From assembly GCA_013203365.1 (NCBI GenBank), contig JABMQG010000295.1, forward strand, positions 1 through 10,159: 10,159 bases of DNA, given 5' to 3'. This DNA comes from Planctomycetota bacterium (GTDB lineage: Bacteria > Planctomycetota > Phycisphaerae > SM23-33 > FEN-1343). The notes below the pieces were generated by a model. It did no database searches, was not told the DNA's origin, and saw only the letters and a list, made by a program, of their open reading frames with translations. This document shows positions 1 to 7,504 of this stretch, piece by piece. Position 1 is the stretch's first letter; the number at the start of each line of letters is the position of its first letter. The position numbers and the translations under genes are program-made.

Positions 1-3000
1 CAGCAACCACGGCGTTAGTGCATTTCGGCTGCGGCCAACCTCCGGCAGCAGCCCGGCGGAGAGAATTTGCTGCCACTGCCGTTTCCCTTCAGCGTCGATG
101 ACACCTGCGAACAAGCCCATGGACACCTCGGTCGTGCAAAGCATGGCCGGCTTGGCAGCACCGGGGGGTCTGACTTCGACAAACTCCAGCGACGGGGCGT
201 TCGGATTGAATCGGCGGGTATACTGAACGGCCTTCAGGCCATCGGGCGTCGTGTACTGCCGACCCTGCCATAGCTCGCCTAGCTGGTTGGAAACGTCCCC
301 GGCGCCCTCGGTCGGCCGCATGACGCCCATTGCCTCCAGCGTTTGGGCCACCGCCGTCTGTTCCGTCACACCCGTGCAGTACTGCCGAACCGACTGGGCG
401 AATTGCCCCAAAGCTTCAATCACCTGCTCGTCTTTGACGTCTTTGAAGTCGCGTGTTCGCAACTGGTACAGCAGGTAGTTGTACCGCCCCGCCGGGGAGA
501 GCTTGTTGAAATCGCCGTCGGCGTCCCCGACCGTCAGTGAAACGCCGAATTCCCCGGCTACCTCGACGACGGCTTCCAGGTCGGTGTGCGTGTCAAGCCT
601 GGCGAAGCACGTCCGCCAACGCCGGTGACCTTCGTCGGCCAGCTCCTCGCCAATGGCGGCCCTTCGCGGGGCATCGGTCACCCTGATTTCGATTAGCGAC
701 TTCAGCCTGGTTTGGAAACCATATTCCTGTTTCAGATCGGCTGGCGTCGCCGGCCAGTCGCCTCCGCCGCTCACCGCCCGCCAGGAGGCAAGGGCGACGA
801 CGGGTAGGCTCGTTTCTTCGATCTTCTCCGAAAGCTGCTCTCGCGAGATGGTCCCCGAGGCAATCTCCTGCAAGTCTTCCAGCACCGTCTCCACACTTGC
901 CAAGGCCGCACCAAACTGCAACCTGGACTCCTTGCCGACCCACTTGCCGTCCAGGGCCTTGATAGTCTCGTCCTCCAGGCCGTAGCCCTGCTCAAGCCGG
1001 CCCTCGATCGCCTTGAAGTCCGCCATCAACTCGTTCACTTCGCCGGCCCACTGCTTGAACTGCTGTTGGGGCGCGTCCCACTGGTCTTGATCCACCATCG
1101 GAGTGAAATCGTTGTCCGGCGTGATTGAAATCGCCTTGGCGGCGGCCGTGATGGCGGATTCCCTCCGGGGGTAGAATATCTTTGCCGCTTGATCCTCGCT
1201 ACCCCTTGGCCCGGCCGCAACGGTGTCGACAAGGGAGTCCAACTGTCCCAACAGGCCAGCCAATTTCTCCTCGCTGACCTTCATCGCTACAGGCGATTGG
1301 ATATTGGCGATGAGTGTTTCGACCTTTGCGCCCCACACGCTGCCGACGGAGGGAGAATTGAAAGTCCGCGTTTCACGCAGCTGAGATGCAGTCTTGGCCT
1401 GCTCCTGTGCCAGCCGGACGTTGACGTCATCGCGAAGCTTAGCCAGTGCCGTCTCGGCTTCAGTCTTTCTCCAGGTGAGCTGGTCTTGGTTGGCGCGGTT
1501 CCACGGAAGCTTCTGTGTATCTGCCAACTCCGTTACATCAGCAACTACCGAGTTCAACTGCCTCGTCACGGCAGCGGCGCCCGTCTTGTCCCGGTAGACG
1601 TCGGCCAACATCGCGACGGCCTCGCGAATCTTCTCAACATCCGACTGCCATGACCAGCCAATCCGCGGGTCCGGTTCTGCCGGCGGGCCGAGAAGCTCAT
1701 TCATACGGGCGGTCATCTCGGTGTTCAGAGCGACTAGTTTCGGCTGGTTCTGTTCGACGGCTGCCCTGATCCGATCCCTCTGTTGTTCGTCCGACCAGAG
1801 CAGTTTTTCCAGCGCATTCACCTCGCCGGCCAACGTTTCCAGACGCTGCTTGAACGGTTCAATGGACGCGGATGCCGTTTCTGCGCCCTGCAACGACTTG
1901 TAAGACCCCTCTGCCTCTGCATACAAGGCCTTCAACGTCATGCGAGGGTCGAGCTTCACCAACTCAGCTTCCAGCCGACCCCGTAACGACTGCAACCTAC
2001 CACGCGATTCACTGACCGCGGCGACGACAGCCGATTGCTTTGAGCGAACCCACGGCGTACTGTCAGGCTCCCATCGGCGAAGTTCGGCGCTAAGAGCCTC
2101 CAACTCCCGGCTGAATTCGCCGGCCATCTTGCCCTCGCCGATCTGCGCGATCACCTTGCCCACAGCGGTGAGCTCTAATTCCCAGTCCCACTTGCGCAGA
2201 GGATGATCCATCTCGTCCGGATAGTTCCACGCGATCCAGCCATCCAGCTCGCCGTTCAACGAGCCAAGCTTGTCCTTCAACCTAACCACGCCGGCCTCAA
2301 TCTCGGTCTGATTCTGCCTGCCCCACGAAAGCGCCAGCAGGCCGGATTCATCCTGTACTATCGGCTCCCACCGCCGTGTCGCCTTTTCATGGTTGGCCGA
2401 ATCGCCCAGGTCAGTGAGTTTGGCCATCTTCTGAGTGATTTCCGCCTTCTGTTTGGCCATGAGCCTGTTCCACGCCGCGTCGCGGGGATCGCCGGCGGCG
2501 ATCTTCCTGTAATTCGGGCTTCTCAACTGGCTTGGCCAATCCTCCACAAAGGTCATCAAGTTGATCGGTTCGCCTGGACTGTAGGCGGCGAACGACTCAT
2601 GATCGACCTCGTCCTTCCAATAATCCACGTAGGGCAGCAAGCTGGTGGCGACGGTCCGCACCCGATCGAGTTTGCCTTGCAGAGTCTTCAGGTCGCTTGC
2701 CCCGCCGGGCTCGTCGGGCGTGGCGAGATAGGCCATCACGCACTGGCCAAAGCGGGCAAGCGTCTTGTCGCCGGCCGCCTCAATCTTTTGCTGCTGGCCG
2801 GCGAGTATTTCATATTCCCGCTGGACCTGCCGAATATGCGACTTGGCCTGGAGTACGTCGTCGATTCGCTCCACAGGGCCCAACGCGGAGCCGGTTTGAC
2901 TGCCCGTCATGCCGTTGCGAAAATCGGAGACAAGCGATTGCATATAGTTGGCCGACTTGAGCCAGTTGCGCTGCTTATACTCGCTCAGGACCTGATCGAT

Positions 3001-4320
3001 GGGCGCAAGAAACGGACCGGTGAGCGTCTGGTAGAGGCCCTTCATGACCGCGTGGGTCCTGAGCGTCTTTTCCGTGTTCTCCTTGGAACGATTCAGCACG
3101 TCGTAAAGCTTCTCGACCGTCATCTCGTGGCGGCTGCCGACGACGGCTTCGATGCTCTTGTTCTCCTCGAAGGCGGTTTTGATGCCCTCCAACAGGCCAA
3201 TCTCAGTCAGCGAGCGGAATTGCAGCCCGTCCTGATCGGCCTGCAACCTGCGATCCAGCTCCACTCCCTGCTGGCGGGCGGCGGCAATGTTTTCTCCCAC
3301 CTGGCGAAGATCCTCATCGTCCCGTCCCCAGGCGGGCCAAATGTCGGCATTGACGGTCTCCAACGGCTTGAACCAGTTGTAGTACCATACCGCCATCTCC
3401 ACATACTCGCCCACGCCGGTAGAAGACCGCGGCGGCGAGAAGATGTTTCCACCAAAGCCTCCGATCAATCTTCGCCCAACACCCGTGAACAACACCCCAG
3501 CACACACGCCGACCAATAACACCGCGATGCCGATCAGCCCGATCTTCATCGTCATCCGGCGTTTTGAGGGCCGCAGCGAATCAAGCTGCTTGGCGACTTC
3601 CTCCAACGTCAATTCTTCGCCGGCTGCACCCGCTCGCAGAAGCCGGTTGGTAAGGGACCGCCATTCTTGCCCCGCCGCACCTAGTCGTGTCCATTCCTCA
3701 GACTCGCGAACCTCCATCCCGCTTATACTCGCAGCAGAGCGGTACATGACCATCTGGTAGAGAAGTTCACCCAATGCACGCAGGTCGCGAGAGGCCCCCG
3801 TCGCCTCATCCAACTTGCCCGCAGGCAACGGGTCGGTCAAGACGACCGGCGTCTCGGCGGGATTTCGACCGCTCAGCAGCAGAACGTTGGCGAGTGTAAC
3901 GTTGCCGTGGGGTCGTCCGAGAAACCTTTTTAGCTCATCCAGTCCGCTGACGACGGCGGAGATGATGTGATGCAGTGACTCAGCGGGTAGTTTCACTCGC
4001 CCGCGGACTATTTTCTCAAGGTTTTGCCCGTAGTAATCGCTGACGTAGTAGCAACCGCCCTGGTCCTCGCCGCATTCATGGATTTTCGCCCAGTGTTCTG
4101 CGCCGCCGGCAACGAGCTTCTTTTGCGCCTCGGCCGAATCGAGAAACTCGTCGATTATCGCCTTGGCCTCGGCATCAGCGGCAAAGTGCGCCGCCGGCCG
4201 GCAGCTTTTGACGACGAACTCCCCGGGCGCCGCGCCACCTACGGCACGGGCCGACCACAATATCGTAAGGGCACTGCGGTGAAGTTCAGCGACAGTTTCA
4301 TACCCGCCGAAGGTGGGCAT
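1..4320 (-). CDS. Pseudokinase-like transmembrane protein with giant helical extracytoplasmic region and possible C-terminal SUMF1/FGE-like domain (partial, 3' end beyond the left edge)
   Basis: The frame is open for all 1440 codons from the ATG at 4320 to base 1, with no stop. Residues 1-250 resemble a degenerate Hanks-type kinase: a VVK lysine (K38), HGNVTLANVLL (138-148) where kinases have HRDxKxxN, so the catalytic Asp is Asn and the Lys is Thr while N145 remains, a TDP (162-164) in place of DFG, and an alpha-F-like DLRALGELLYQMV (179-191). One hydrophobic helix follows at about 258-280, preceded by a basic SKRR stretch, giving a cytoplasmic N terminus. Residues of about 290-1370 are charged, helical and coiled-coil-like, with repeated Trp-containing segments (WPAW, RRWEP twice, DWP). 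The final ~60 residues contain CTTEVSMGLFAGVID, like the TEVT segment near the start of FGE-sulfatase domains. AAGGTGA lies 5 nt before the ATG, which fixes the start. It follows the lipoprotein gene by 42 nt. The ORF is certain; pseudokinase is likely; SUMF1 is tentative because the domain is cut by the window edge. Confidence 0.85.
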   Translation of the reverse strand, partial: MPTFGGYETVAELHRSALTILWSARAVGGAAPGEFVVKSCRPAAHFAADAEAKAIIDEFLDSAEAQKKLVAGGAEHWAKIHECGEDQGGCYYVSDYYGQNLEKIVRGRVKLPAESLHHIISAVVSGLDELKRFLGRPHGNVTLANVLLLSGRNPAETPVVLTDPLPAGKLDEATGASRDLRALGELLYQMVMYRSAASISGMEVRESEEWTRLGAAGQEWRSLTNRLLRAGAAGEELTLEEVAKQLDSLRPSKRRMTMKIGLIGIAVLLVGVCAGVLFTGVGRRLIGGFGGNIFSPPRSSTGVGEYVEMAVWYYNWFKPLETVNADIWPAWGRDDEDLRQVGENIAAARQQGVELDRRLQADQDGLQFRSLTEIGLLEGIKTAFEENKSIEAVVGSRHEMTVEKLYDVLNRSKENTEKTLRTHAVMKGLYQTLTGPFLAPIDQVLSEYKQRNWLKSANYMQSLVSDFRNGMTGSQTGSALGPVERIDDVLQAKSHIRQVQREYEILAGQQQKIEAAGDKTLARFGQCVMAYLATPDEPGGASDLKTLQGKLDRVRTVATSLLPYVDYWKDEVDHESFAAYSPGEPINLMTFVEDWPSQLRSPNYRKIAAGDPRDAAWNRLMAKQKAEITQKMAKLTDLGDSANHEKATRRWEPIVQDESGLLALSWGRQNQTEIEAGVVRLKDKLGSLNGELDGWIAWNYPDEMDHPLRKWDWELELTAVGKVIAQIGEGKMAGEFSRELEALSAELRRWEPDSTPWVRSKQSAVVAAVSESRGRLQSLRGRLEAELVKLDPRMTLKALYAEAEGSYKSLQGAETASASIEPFKQRLETLAGEVNALEKLLWSDEQQRDRIRAAVEQNQPKLVALNTEMTARMNELLGPPAEPDPRIGWSWQSDVEKIREAVAMLADVYRDKTGAAAVTRQLNSVVADVTELADTQKLPWNRANQDQLTWRKTEAETALAKLRDDVNVRLAQEQAKTASQLRETRTFNSPSVGSVWGAKVETLIANIQSPVAMKVSEEKLAGLLGQLDSLVDTVAAGPRGSEDQAAKIFYPRRESAITAAAKAISITPDNDFTPMVDQDQWDAPQQQFKQWAGEVNELMADFKAIEGRLEQGYGLEDETIKALDGKWVGKESRLQFGAALASVETVLEDLQEIASGTISREQLSEKIEETSLPVVALASWRAVSGGGDWPATPADLKQEYGFQTRLKSLIEIRVTDAPRRAAIGEELADEGHRRWRTCFARLDTHTDLEAVVEVAGEFGVSLTVGDADGDFNKLSPAGRYNYLLYQLRTRDFKDVKDEQVIEALGQFAQSVRQYCTGVTEQTAVAQTLEAMGVMRPTEGAGDVSNQLGELWQGRQYTTPDGLKAVQYTRRFNPNAPSLEFVEVRPPGAAKPAMLCTTEVSMGLFAGVIDAEGKRQWQQILSAGLLPEVGRSRNALTPWLL

Positions 4321-4325
4321 GCGAA

Positions 4326-4332
4326 TCACCTT
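4326..4332 (-). promoter_or_regulatory. Ribosome binding site of the pseudokinase-like gene
   Basis: AAGGTGA on the minus strand, 5 nt before the ATG at 4320. It favours that ATG over the in-frame GTG three codons upstream, which overlaps the site itself. Confidence 0.65.
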
Positions 4333-4362
4333 ATTTTTCCCCCCGACTACCGAACCGGCAAG

Positions 4363-4869
4363 TTAGTTCTCAAAGGGGTTGTTGGGCTTGTAGGCCTGAT
4401 CGCACACAAGGCCCGTGGCCTTGACTACGATGGGGGTGCTTGAGCCCTGCCACGAACTGCGTTTTAGCGGAAGAATCAGCCTGCGCGCGTCTGCGTCGCC
4501 GGGAAGGTCCTTGCTTGGGGGAAACGACGAGAGCACAACCAGCAGCTTGGCCTCGGACCAGTTCTTCCAGATTGGATCCTTCCTGCTGAGAATCTGCGGA
4601 TTCTTCAGCCCCTCGCCCATTTCCATCTCATAGACCTTTGCGTCTTTCTGCCAGGTCCAGTACTCCGTCATGGACAGGTCGCGCAGCCGGCGATATTCAC
4701 CTGGGTTGCTCACGCCGATCATGTGTATCTTCACCGAGGGCATGGTTCCGCGCTCGTCCTTGCAGTCGAGCCGCACGACAACTTCGCGCCGCCCGTACCC
4801 GCAGCCGGCCAAGCCCAACGCCAGCACCGCCGCCACCAGCAATCGACACCTTCCCGAAGTCACTTTCAT
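4363..4869 (-). CDS. Small lipoprotein, possible TssJ-like role
   Basis: A 168-aa protein. Residues 1-22 form a lipoprotein signal peptide: basic start, hydrophobic LLVAAVLALGL, then lipobox LAGC with the acylated Cys at 23. Residue +2 is Gly, which in proteobacteria would direct it to the outer membrane. The mature part starts with a beta-strand-like VVVRL, then has a Trp- and Lys-rich middle (SMTEYWTWQKDAKVYEMEM), a strand KLLVVLSSFPP (about 110-120) and a terminal strand PIVVKATGLVC. It lies between the 659-aa gene (4-nt gap) and the giant membrane protein (42-nt gap), so it is probably co-translated with both. Size, lipobox and a strand-rich VVVRL start are what one expects of the T6SS lipoprotein TssJ, and its downstream neighbour has a TssM-like topology, but I see no diagnostic TssJ motif. 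Lipoprotein is a firm call; TssJ-like function is inference. Confidence 0.85.
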   Translation of the reverse strand: MKVTSGRCRLLVAAVLALGLAGCGYGRREVVVRLDCKDERGTMPSVKIHMIGVSNPGEYRRLRDLSMTEYWTWQKDAKVYEMEMGEGLKNPQILSRKDPIWKNWSEAKLLVVLSSFPPSKDLPGDADARRLILPLKRSSWQGSSTPIVVKATGLVCDQAYKPNNPFEN

Positions 4870-4873
4870 TGAT

Positions 4874-6853
4874 TCATCCTTCCATGCCTATAAGATGCCT
4901 TCGAATCACAGCGTGCACATGGCGGTTGTATCGCCAGTCGATGACTATCAGACTCCGCGTTCGCAACAAAAGTTTTTCCAGCTCCTCGATTGCACGGTCG
5001 AAGACCCGATGCGGCCCGCCGGCGGGTGCATCGCCAAAATCCGCACACTCACTGTCAGGGCCGATACCGGGGAACAACCCTATCAGCACCGCCAGCACCT
5101 GGCACCACAGTTCGATCGGCACAAGGTCGATCGCTTCGGCGGGAGATATCTTCTCGTGCGTCAGCCGGGCCGGACCCAAGGCCTCGACCCATCGGTTGTC
5201 CTTTTCGAACAGTCTTTGCACCCGGCCGGCCAAAGGAACGCCGGCTTCATACTCGGCCGCCAACTGCCGGGCAAGACTGAACGTCTCATCCAAAGCGATA
5301 GGAAGTGAAGTCTCCTCGTCCACCAGGAGAATCCGCACCGCCAGCACGCCAAGTGAGTACAGATCGCACGGGCTGCTCAGCAGCGGCACCACGTCAAACA
5401 CGACCCCGCCCATGGGCACGCCCTCAGCCGCCTTCAGGGCCGCGACCAGATTGGCCGAGTGTGTCTGGCTGATGGTGCGGAATCTCCACTCTCCCGCGGC
5501 CATTGCGCCGCCGGACTCAAGGTGGGCGTATGTGTCAAGGCGAGTGGACGCGACGTTCAGACGCATCCAAACCATGTCGTTCGTCGATACCTGCATCCGC
5601 TCCTGCGTGGCGAAGGTACCCTCTAAGACTATCCGGTCTTTTGACTCGGTTATTACCTGGCGGATTCGCACCGTCCCCCGGCCACGGACCGCCGAGGCCG
5701 CAGAGGCCGGCTGGTAGATCGACATGCCCGCCGACCCACCGCGAAGATAGTACAGTGCCTCAGTGCCCGTTATCGGAAGCTCTACCGCATCGCCGGCGTC
5801 GGCGAGCACCGCTCGGGCCGTCCACAGAACCGGCAGGGCCCTGGCAGTGTCGCCCAGACGGACCTGAAAGCTGTCGGCCGACAGGTTCAATACCGGCCGA
5901 CCCAGCCGGGCAACCGCGGCGCGGACCTGGTCGAACAAATCGGCCAGCAAGCGCAGTTTCAGGTGCAAGGTCTCGACCAGCCGGCCAGGCCTGCCGTGCG
6001 AACCCAGGAACAACCACCCTGATCCACTACCGTCAGGGCCAAACCCGTCGCTCGCCATCTCCGAAGCAAGGCCGTCAGGCGCCGTCGGCAATAGAACCGG
6101 CATCGCCCCGGCAGACGACGCCCGGCTGAGAAGGCACGAAAAAGCCTCCAATGTCATCGCGCCGTGCGCCCTTGCCAACATCAATCCGCCACCGACGTTG
6201 AACGCAACCAGGTTGCTATCGTCCGCCAGATCGGCCATCTGCAAGCAGGATTCATTGCGCGGCGATTCGGACGTCACCGGGACAAAGGGCGAATCAGCCC
6301 CCAGTTCGGGTACCCAAAGGTACCTGAAGAGCGACCCGCTGTAGACTGCCAGCCCCTTGGCCGAAAGAACTGCATCGTCACGGCACAGCGCCCACGGCAG
6401 GCCGGAGGCGCCATGAACCGGGTGCACTGGCTTAAGCGCCGACAGGTCGATAAACGTCGGGTGAGGATTGGCCGTCTCCCAGCCGGTGCGAACGATGCCG
6501 TCTCCGTCCGTCTGTGAAAGTGCGGCAAAATTGTCCACCCAACGCTTGTCCAGCGTGGCGTTGGTCATTGACTCGCGGCTAACGGCAGCCGTCTGGCCCA
6601 AGCCACCCAGGTCCTGGATCCATAGTTCGATCCATTCGTGCACGTACCCGCCGGCATCCAGAAGACATCCCAGAAGTACGCGGGCGTCCATCGTATCTCG
6701 CATCGCGACAAAACGGCCACCGGCAGGGTCGGTGCCGGTTCTTACCACCACACACAAACGCAAAGGGCAGGTCAGCTGTTCGCTGCTGACCGGAACGGCT
6801 ACACAGCCTTTCGGCAGTAAACGTGGACAGCTTTCCGCGGAACTGGAGAACAT
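4874..6853 (-). CDS. 659-aa unrecognised protein with dispersed kinase-like elements
   Basis: I do not recognise this family. No signal peptide or clear membrane helix is visible, so it is probably cytoplasmic. Residues 30-240 form an alpha/beta region with dense aromatic and proline motifs (LDKRWVDNF, IVRTGWE, PVHPVHG, ELGADSPFVPVT). From about 295 it has a helix LHLKLRLLADLFDQVRAAVA and then RPVLNLSADSFQVRL (319-333), spaced like kinase alpha-E and the catalytic loop but lacking the catalytic HRD residues. Residues 360-460 look beta-rich. After VVFDVVPLL (484-492) comes DLYSLGVLAVRILL (497-510), a close match to the kinase alpha-F segment. Taken together this suggests a pseudokinase with an insertion; that is inference. 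The ATG at 6853 has only a weak GAAAG upstream, and an in-frame stop at 6875-6877 limits extension. Internal starts at codons 51 or 55, or the GTGs near codon 35, are possible. It is the first gene of the left operon. Confidence 0.8.
   Translation of the reverse strand: MFSSSAESCPRLLPKGCVAVPVSSEQLTCPLRLCVVVRTGTDPAGGRFVAMRDTMDARVLLGCLLDAGGYVHEWIELWIQDLGGLGQTAAVSRESMTNATLDKRWVDNFAALSQTDGDGIVRTGWETANPHPTFIDLSALKPVHPVHGASGLPWALCRDDAVLSAKGLAVYSGSLFRYLWVPELGADSPFVPVTSESPRNESCLQMADLADDSNLVAFNVGGGLMLARAHGAMTLEAFSCLLSRASSAGAMPVLLPTAPDGLASEMASDGFGPDGSGSGWLFLGSHGRPGRLVETLHLKLRLLADLFDQVRAAVARLGRPVLNLSADSFQVRLGDTARALPVLWTARAVLADAGDAVELPITGTEALYYLRGGSAGMSIYQPASAASAVRGRGTVRIRQVITESKDRIVLEGTFATQERMQVSTNDMVWMRLNVASTRLDTYAHLESGGAMAAGEWRFRTISQTHSANLVAALKAAEGVPMGGVVFDVVPLLSSPCDLYSLGVLAVRILLVDEETSLPIALDETFSLARQLAAEYEAGVPLAGRVQRLFEKDNRWVEALGPARLTHEKISPAEAIDLVPIELWCQVLAVLIGLFPGIGPDSECADFGDAPAGGPHRVFDRAIEELEKLLLRTRSLIVIDWRYNRHVHAVIRRHLIGMEG
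4877..4883 (-). promoter_or_regulatory. Ribosome binding site of the lipoprotein gene, inside the end of the upstream gene
   Basis: GGAAGGA on the minus strand, 7 nt before the ATG at 4869. It lies within the last codons of the 659-aa gene, whose TGA (4874-4876) follows directly. This implies translational coupling of the two genes. Confidence 0.75.
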
Positions 6854-6962
6854 GCGTATCTTTCGTTCAGCAAGCTAAGAGACTATCTTTAACTTGAAAC
6901 GCCCTGCCGATAGGCCAAACCGATCTCAAGGCGGATACAACCTCTCTATCAGAGGCAACATA

Positions 6963-6990
6963 AGTCTAAAGCCCGGCCTGCGGATGTCAA
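6963..6990 (-). promoter_or_regulatory. Candidate sigma70-type promoter for the left operon
   Basis: On the minus strand a perfect TTGACA (6990 to 6985) is followed after 16 nt by TAGACT (6968 to 6963), which matches TATAAT at four of six positions. Transcription would start near 6956, leaving a leader of about 100 nt before the ATG at 6853. It sits in the only sizeable intergenic gap of the window, where a promoter is needed if the left genes form their own operon. Only one strand and one gap were weighed, so a chance match is possible. Confidence 0.45.
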
Positions 6991-7008
6991 CTGCTTTTGT
7001 GGGCCGGG
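6972..7008. repeat. Inverted repeat flanking the -35 element, possible operator
   Basis: CCCGGCC (6972-6978) and its exact complement GGCCGGG (7002-7008) have centres 30 bp apart, about three helical turns. One half lies upstream of the TTGACA and the other within the promoter spacer. This is a plausible dimeric repressor or activator site. As RNA it could also be a weak stem, but no T-run follows on the minus strand. Confidence 0.3.
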
Positions 7009-7048
7009 ACCTTGCCGCTCGACATGCAAGGCAGCCCGCATTGGCCGA

Positions 7049-7489
7049 TCAATCCTCGGCTATCTCAAACTCAAGCCGGCCGGAGACATAATCTCCCATT
7101 GCCGCCATTATCCAGTACCGACCACCCTTGGCCAGGATATTGCACATCTCGTTCAGGTCGAGGTTGAAGTACCCCCCTTCCCGGTAGCTCGGATCTATCG
7201 TGCTCGCAGGCTGCGAGGGGACAGGGCTGATATTGCTGGCGTCCTGAGCCGGCGAGAGCCATGCGTCCAGCTTATCGCGGCGAAAAACGATGAGCATCAC
7301 CTGTGCCAGGGGTATTCCCTTGGACCGGTGGATGAGCTCGGCGCCGATCCTGTAGGCCCCACGCAGAACCAACGGTTCACCCACTCGATGGTGGCCCTTG
7401 GCCAACCGAATCTGCACCCCGACGTTGTCGACGACCGGGGACTGACCATGACTGGAATAATTCGGAAGCGTCTCGGTTTTTTCTGGCAT
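7049..7489 (-). CDS. 146-aa beta-rich protein, candidate immunity or accessory protein of the metallopeptidase
   Basis: Not a family I can name. The N-terminal 20 residues are polar with no signal peptide, lipobox or membrane helix. The rest alternates short strands and turns: VGVQIRL (23-29), the GEPLVLRGAYR segment (37-47), PLAQVMLIVFRR (60-71), GGYFNLDLNE (105-114), RYWIMAAMGDYV (124-135) and RLEFEIAE. This pattern fits a small Ig-like beta sandwich. Residues 75-103 are a Ser/Pro-rich loop. The gene begins 15 nt after the stop of the 505-aa peptidase gene, with AAGGA 7 nt before its ATG, and is the last gene of the right operon. The position directly after a likely T6SS toxin is the usual place for an immunity gene. 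However, the lack of an export signal means it could only neutralise the enzyme in the cytoplasm, and it may instead be a co-secreted or folding partner. Function is inference. Confidence 0.8.
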   Translation of the reverse strand: MPEKTETLPNYSSHGQSPVVDNVGVQIRLAKGHHRVGEPLVLRGAYRIGAELIHRSKGIPLAQVMLIVFRRDKLDAWLSPAQDASNISPVPSQPASTIDPSYREGGYFNLDLNEMCNILAKGGRYWIMAAMGDYVSGRLEFEIAED

Positions 7490-7504
7490 CGCTGTTTCCT
7501 TAAC

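Noticed and set aside
435..472. Short direct repeat of GACGTC/TTTGAAGTC-like words
   Set aside because: It reflects two neighbouring Lys-Asp-containing codon groups in the coding frame, not a structured repeat array.
2203..3519. 438-codon open frame on the plus strand
   Set aside because: It lies fully antisense to the giant minus-strand gene and has low-complexity composition typical of a high-GC shadow frame. The minus frame has kinase-like motifs, a TM helix and a good ribosome site.
4638..5717. 359-codon plus-strand frame rich in Arg and Ser
   Set aside because: Antisense to the 659-aa and lipoprotein genes. The Arg/Ser/Pro-biased translation is what the complement of a GC-rich gene gives, and no domain is visible.
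6941..6955. CCTCT-ctatc-AGAGG hairpin
   Set aside because: Only five pairs and no T-run. It could be a small structure at the start of the leader, but this length arises easily by chance.
6972..7008. GC-rich stem as a rho-independent terminator of the effector operon
   Set aside because: Seven pairs with a loop of over 20 nt and no T-run after it on the minus strand. The repeat is better explained as an operator around the -35.
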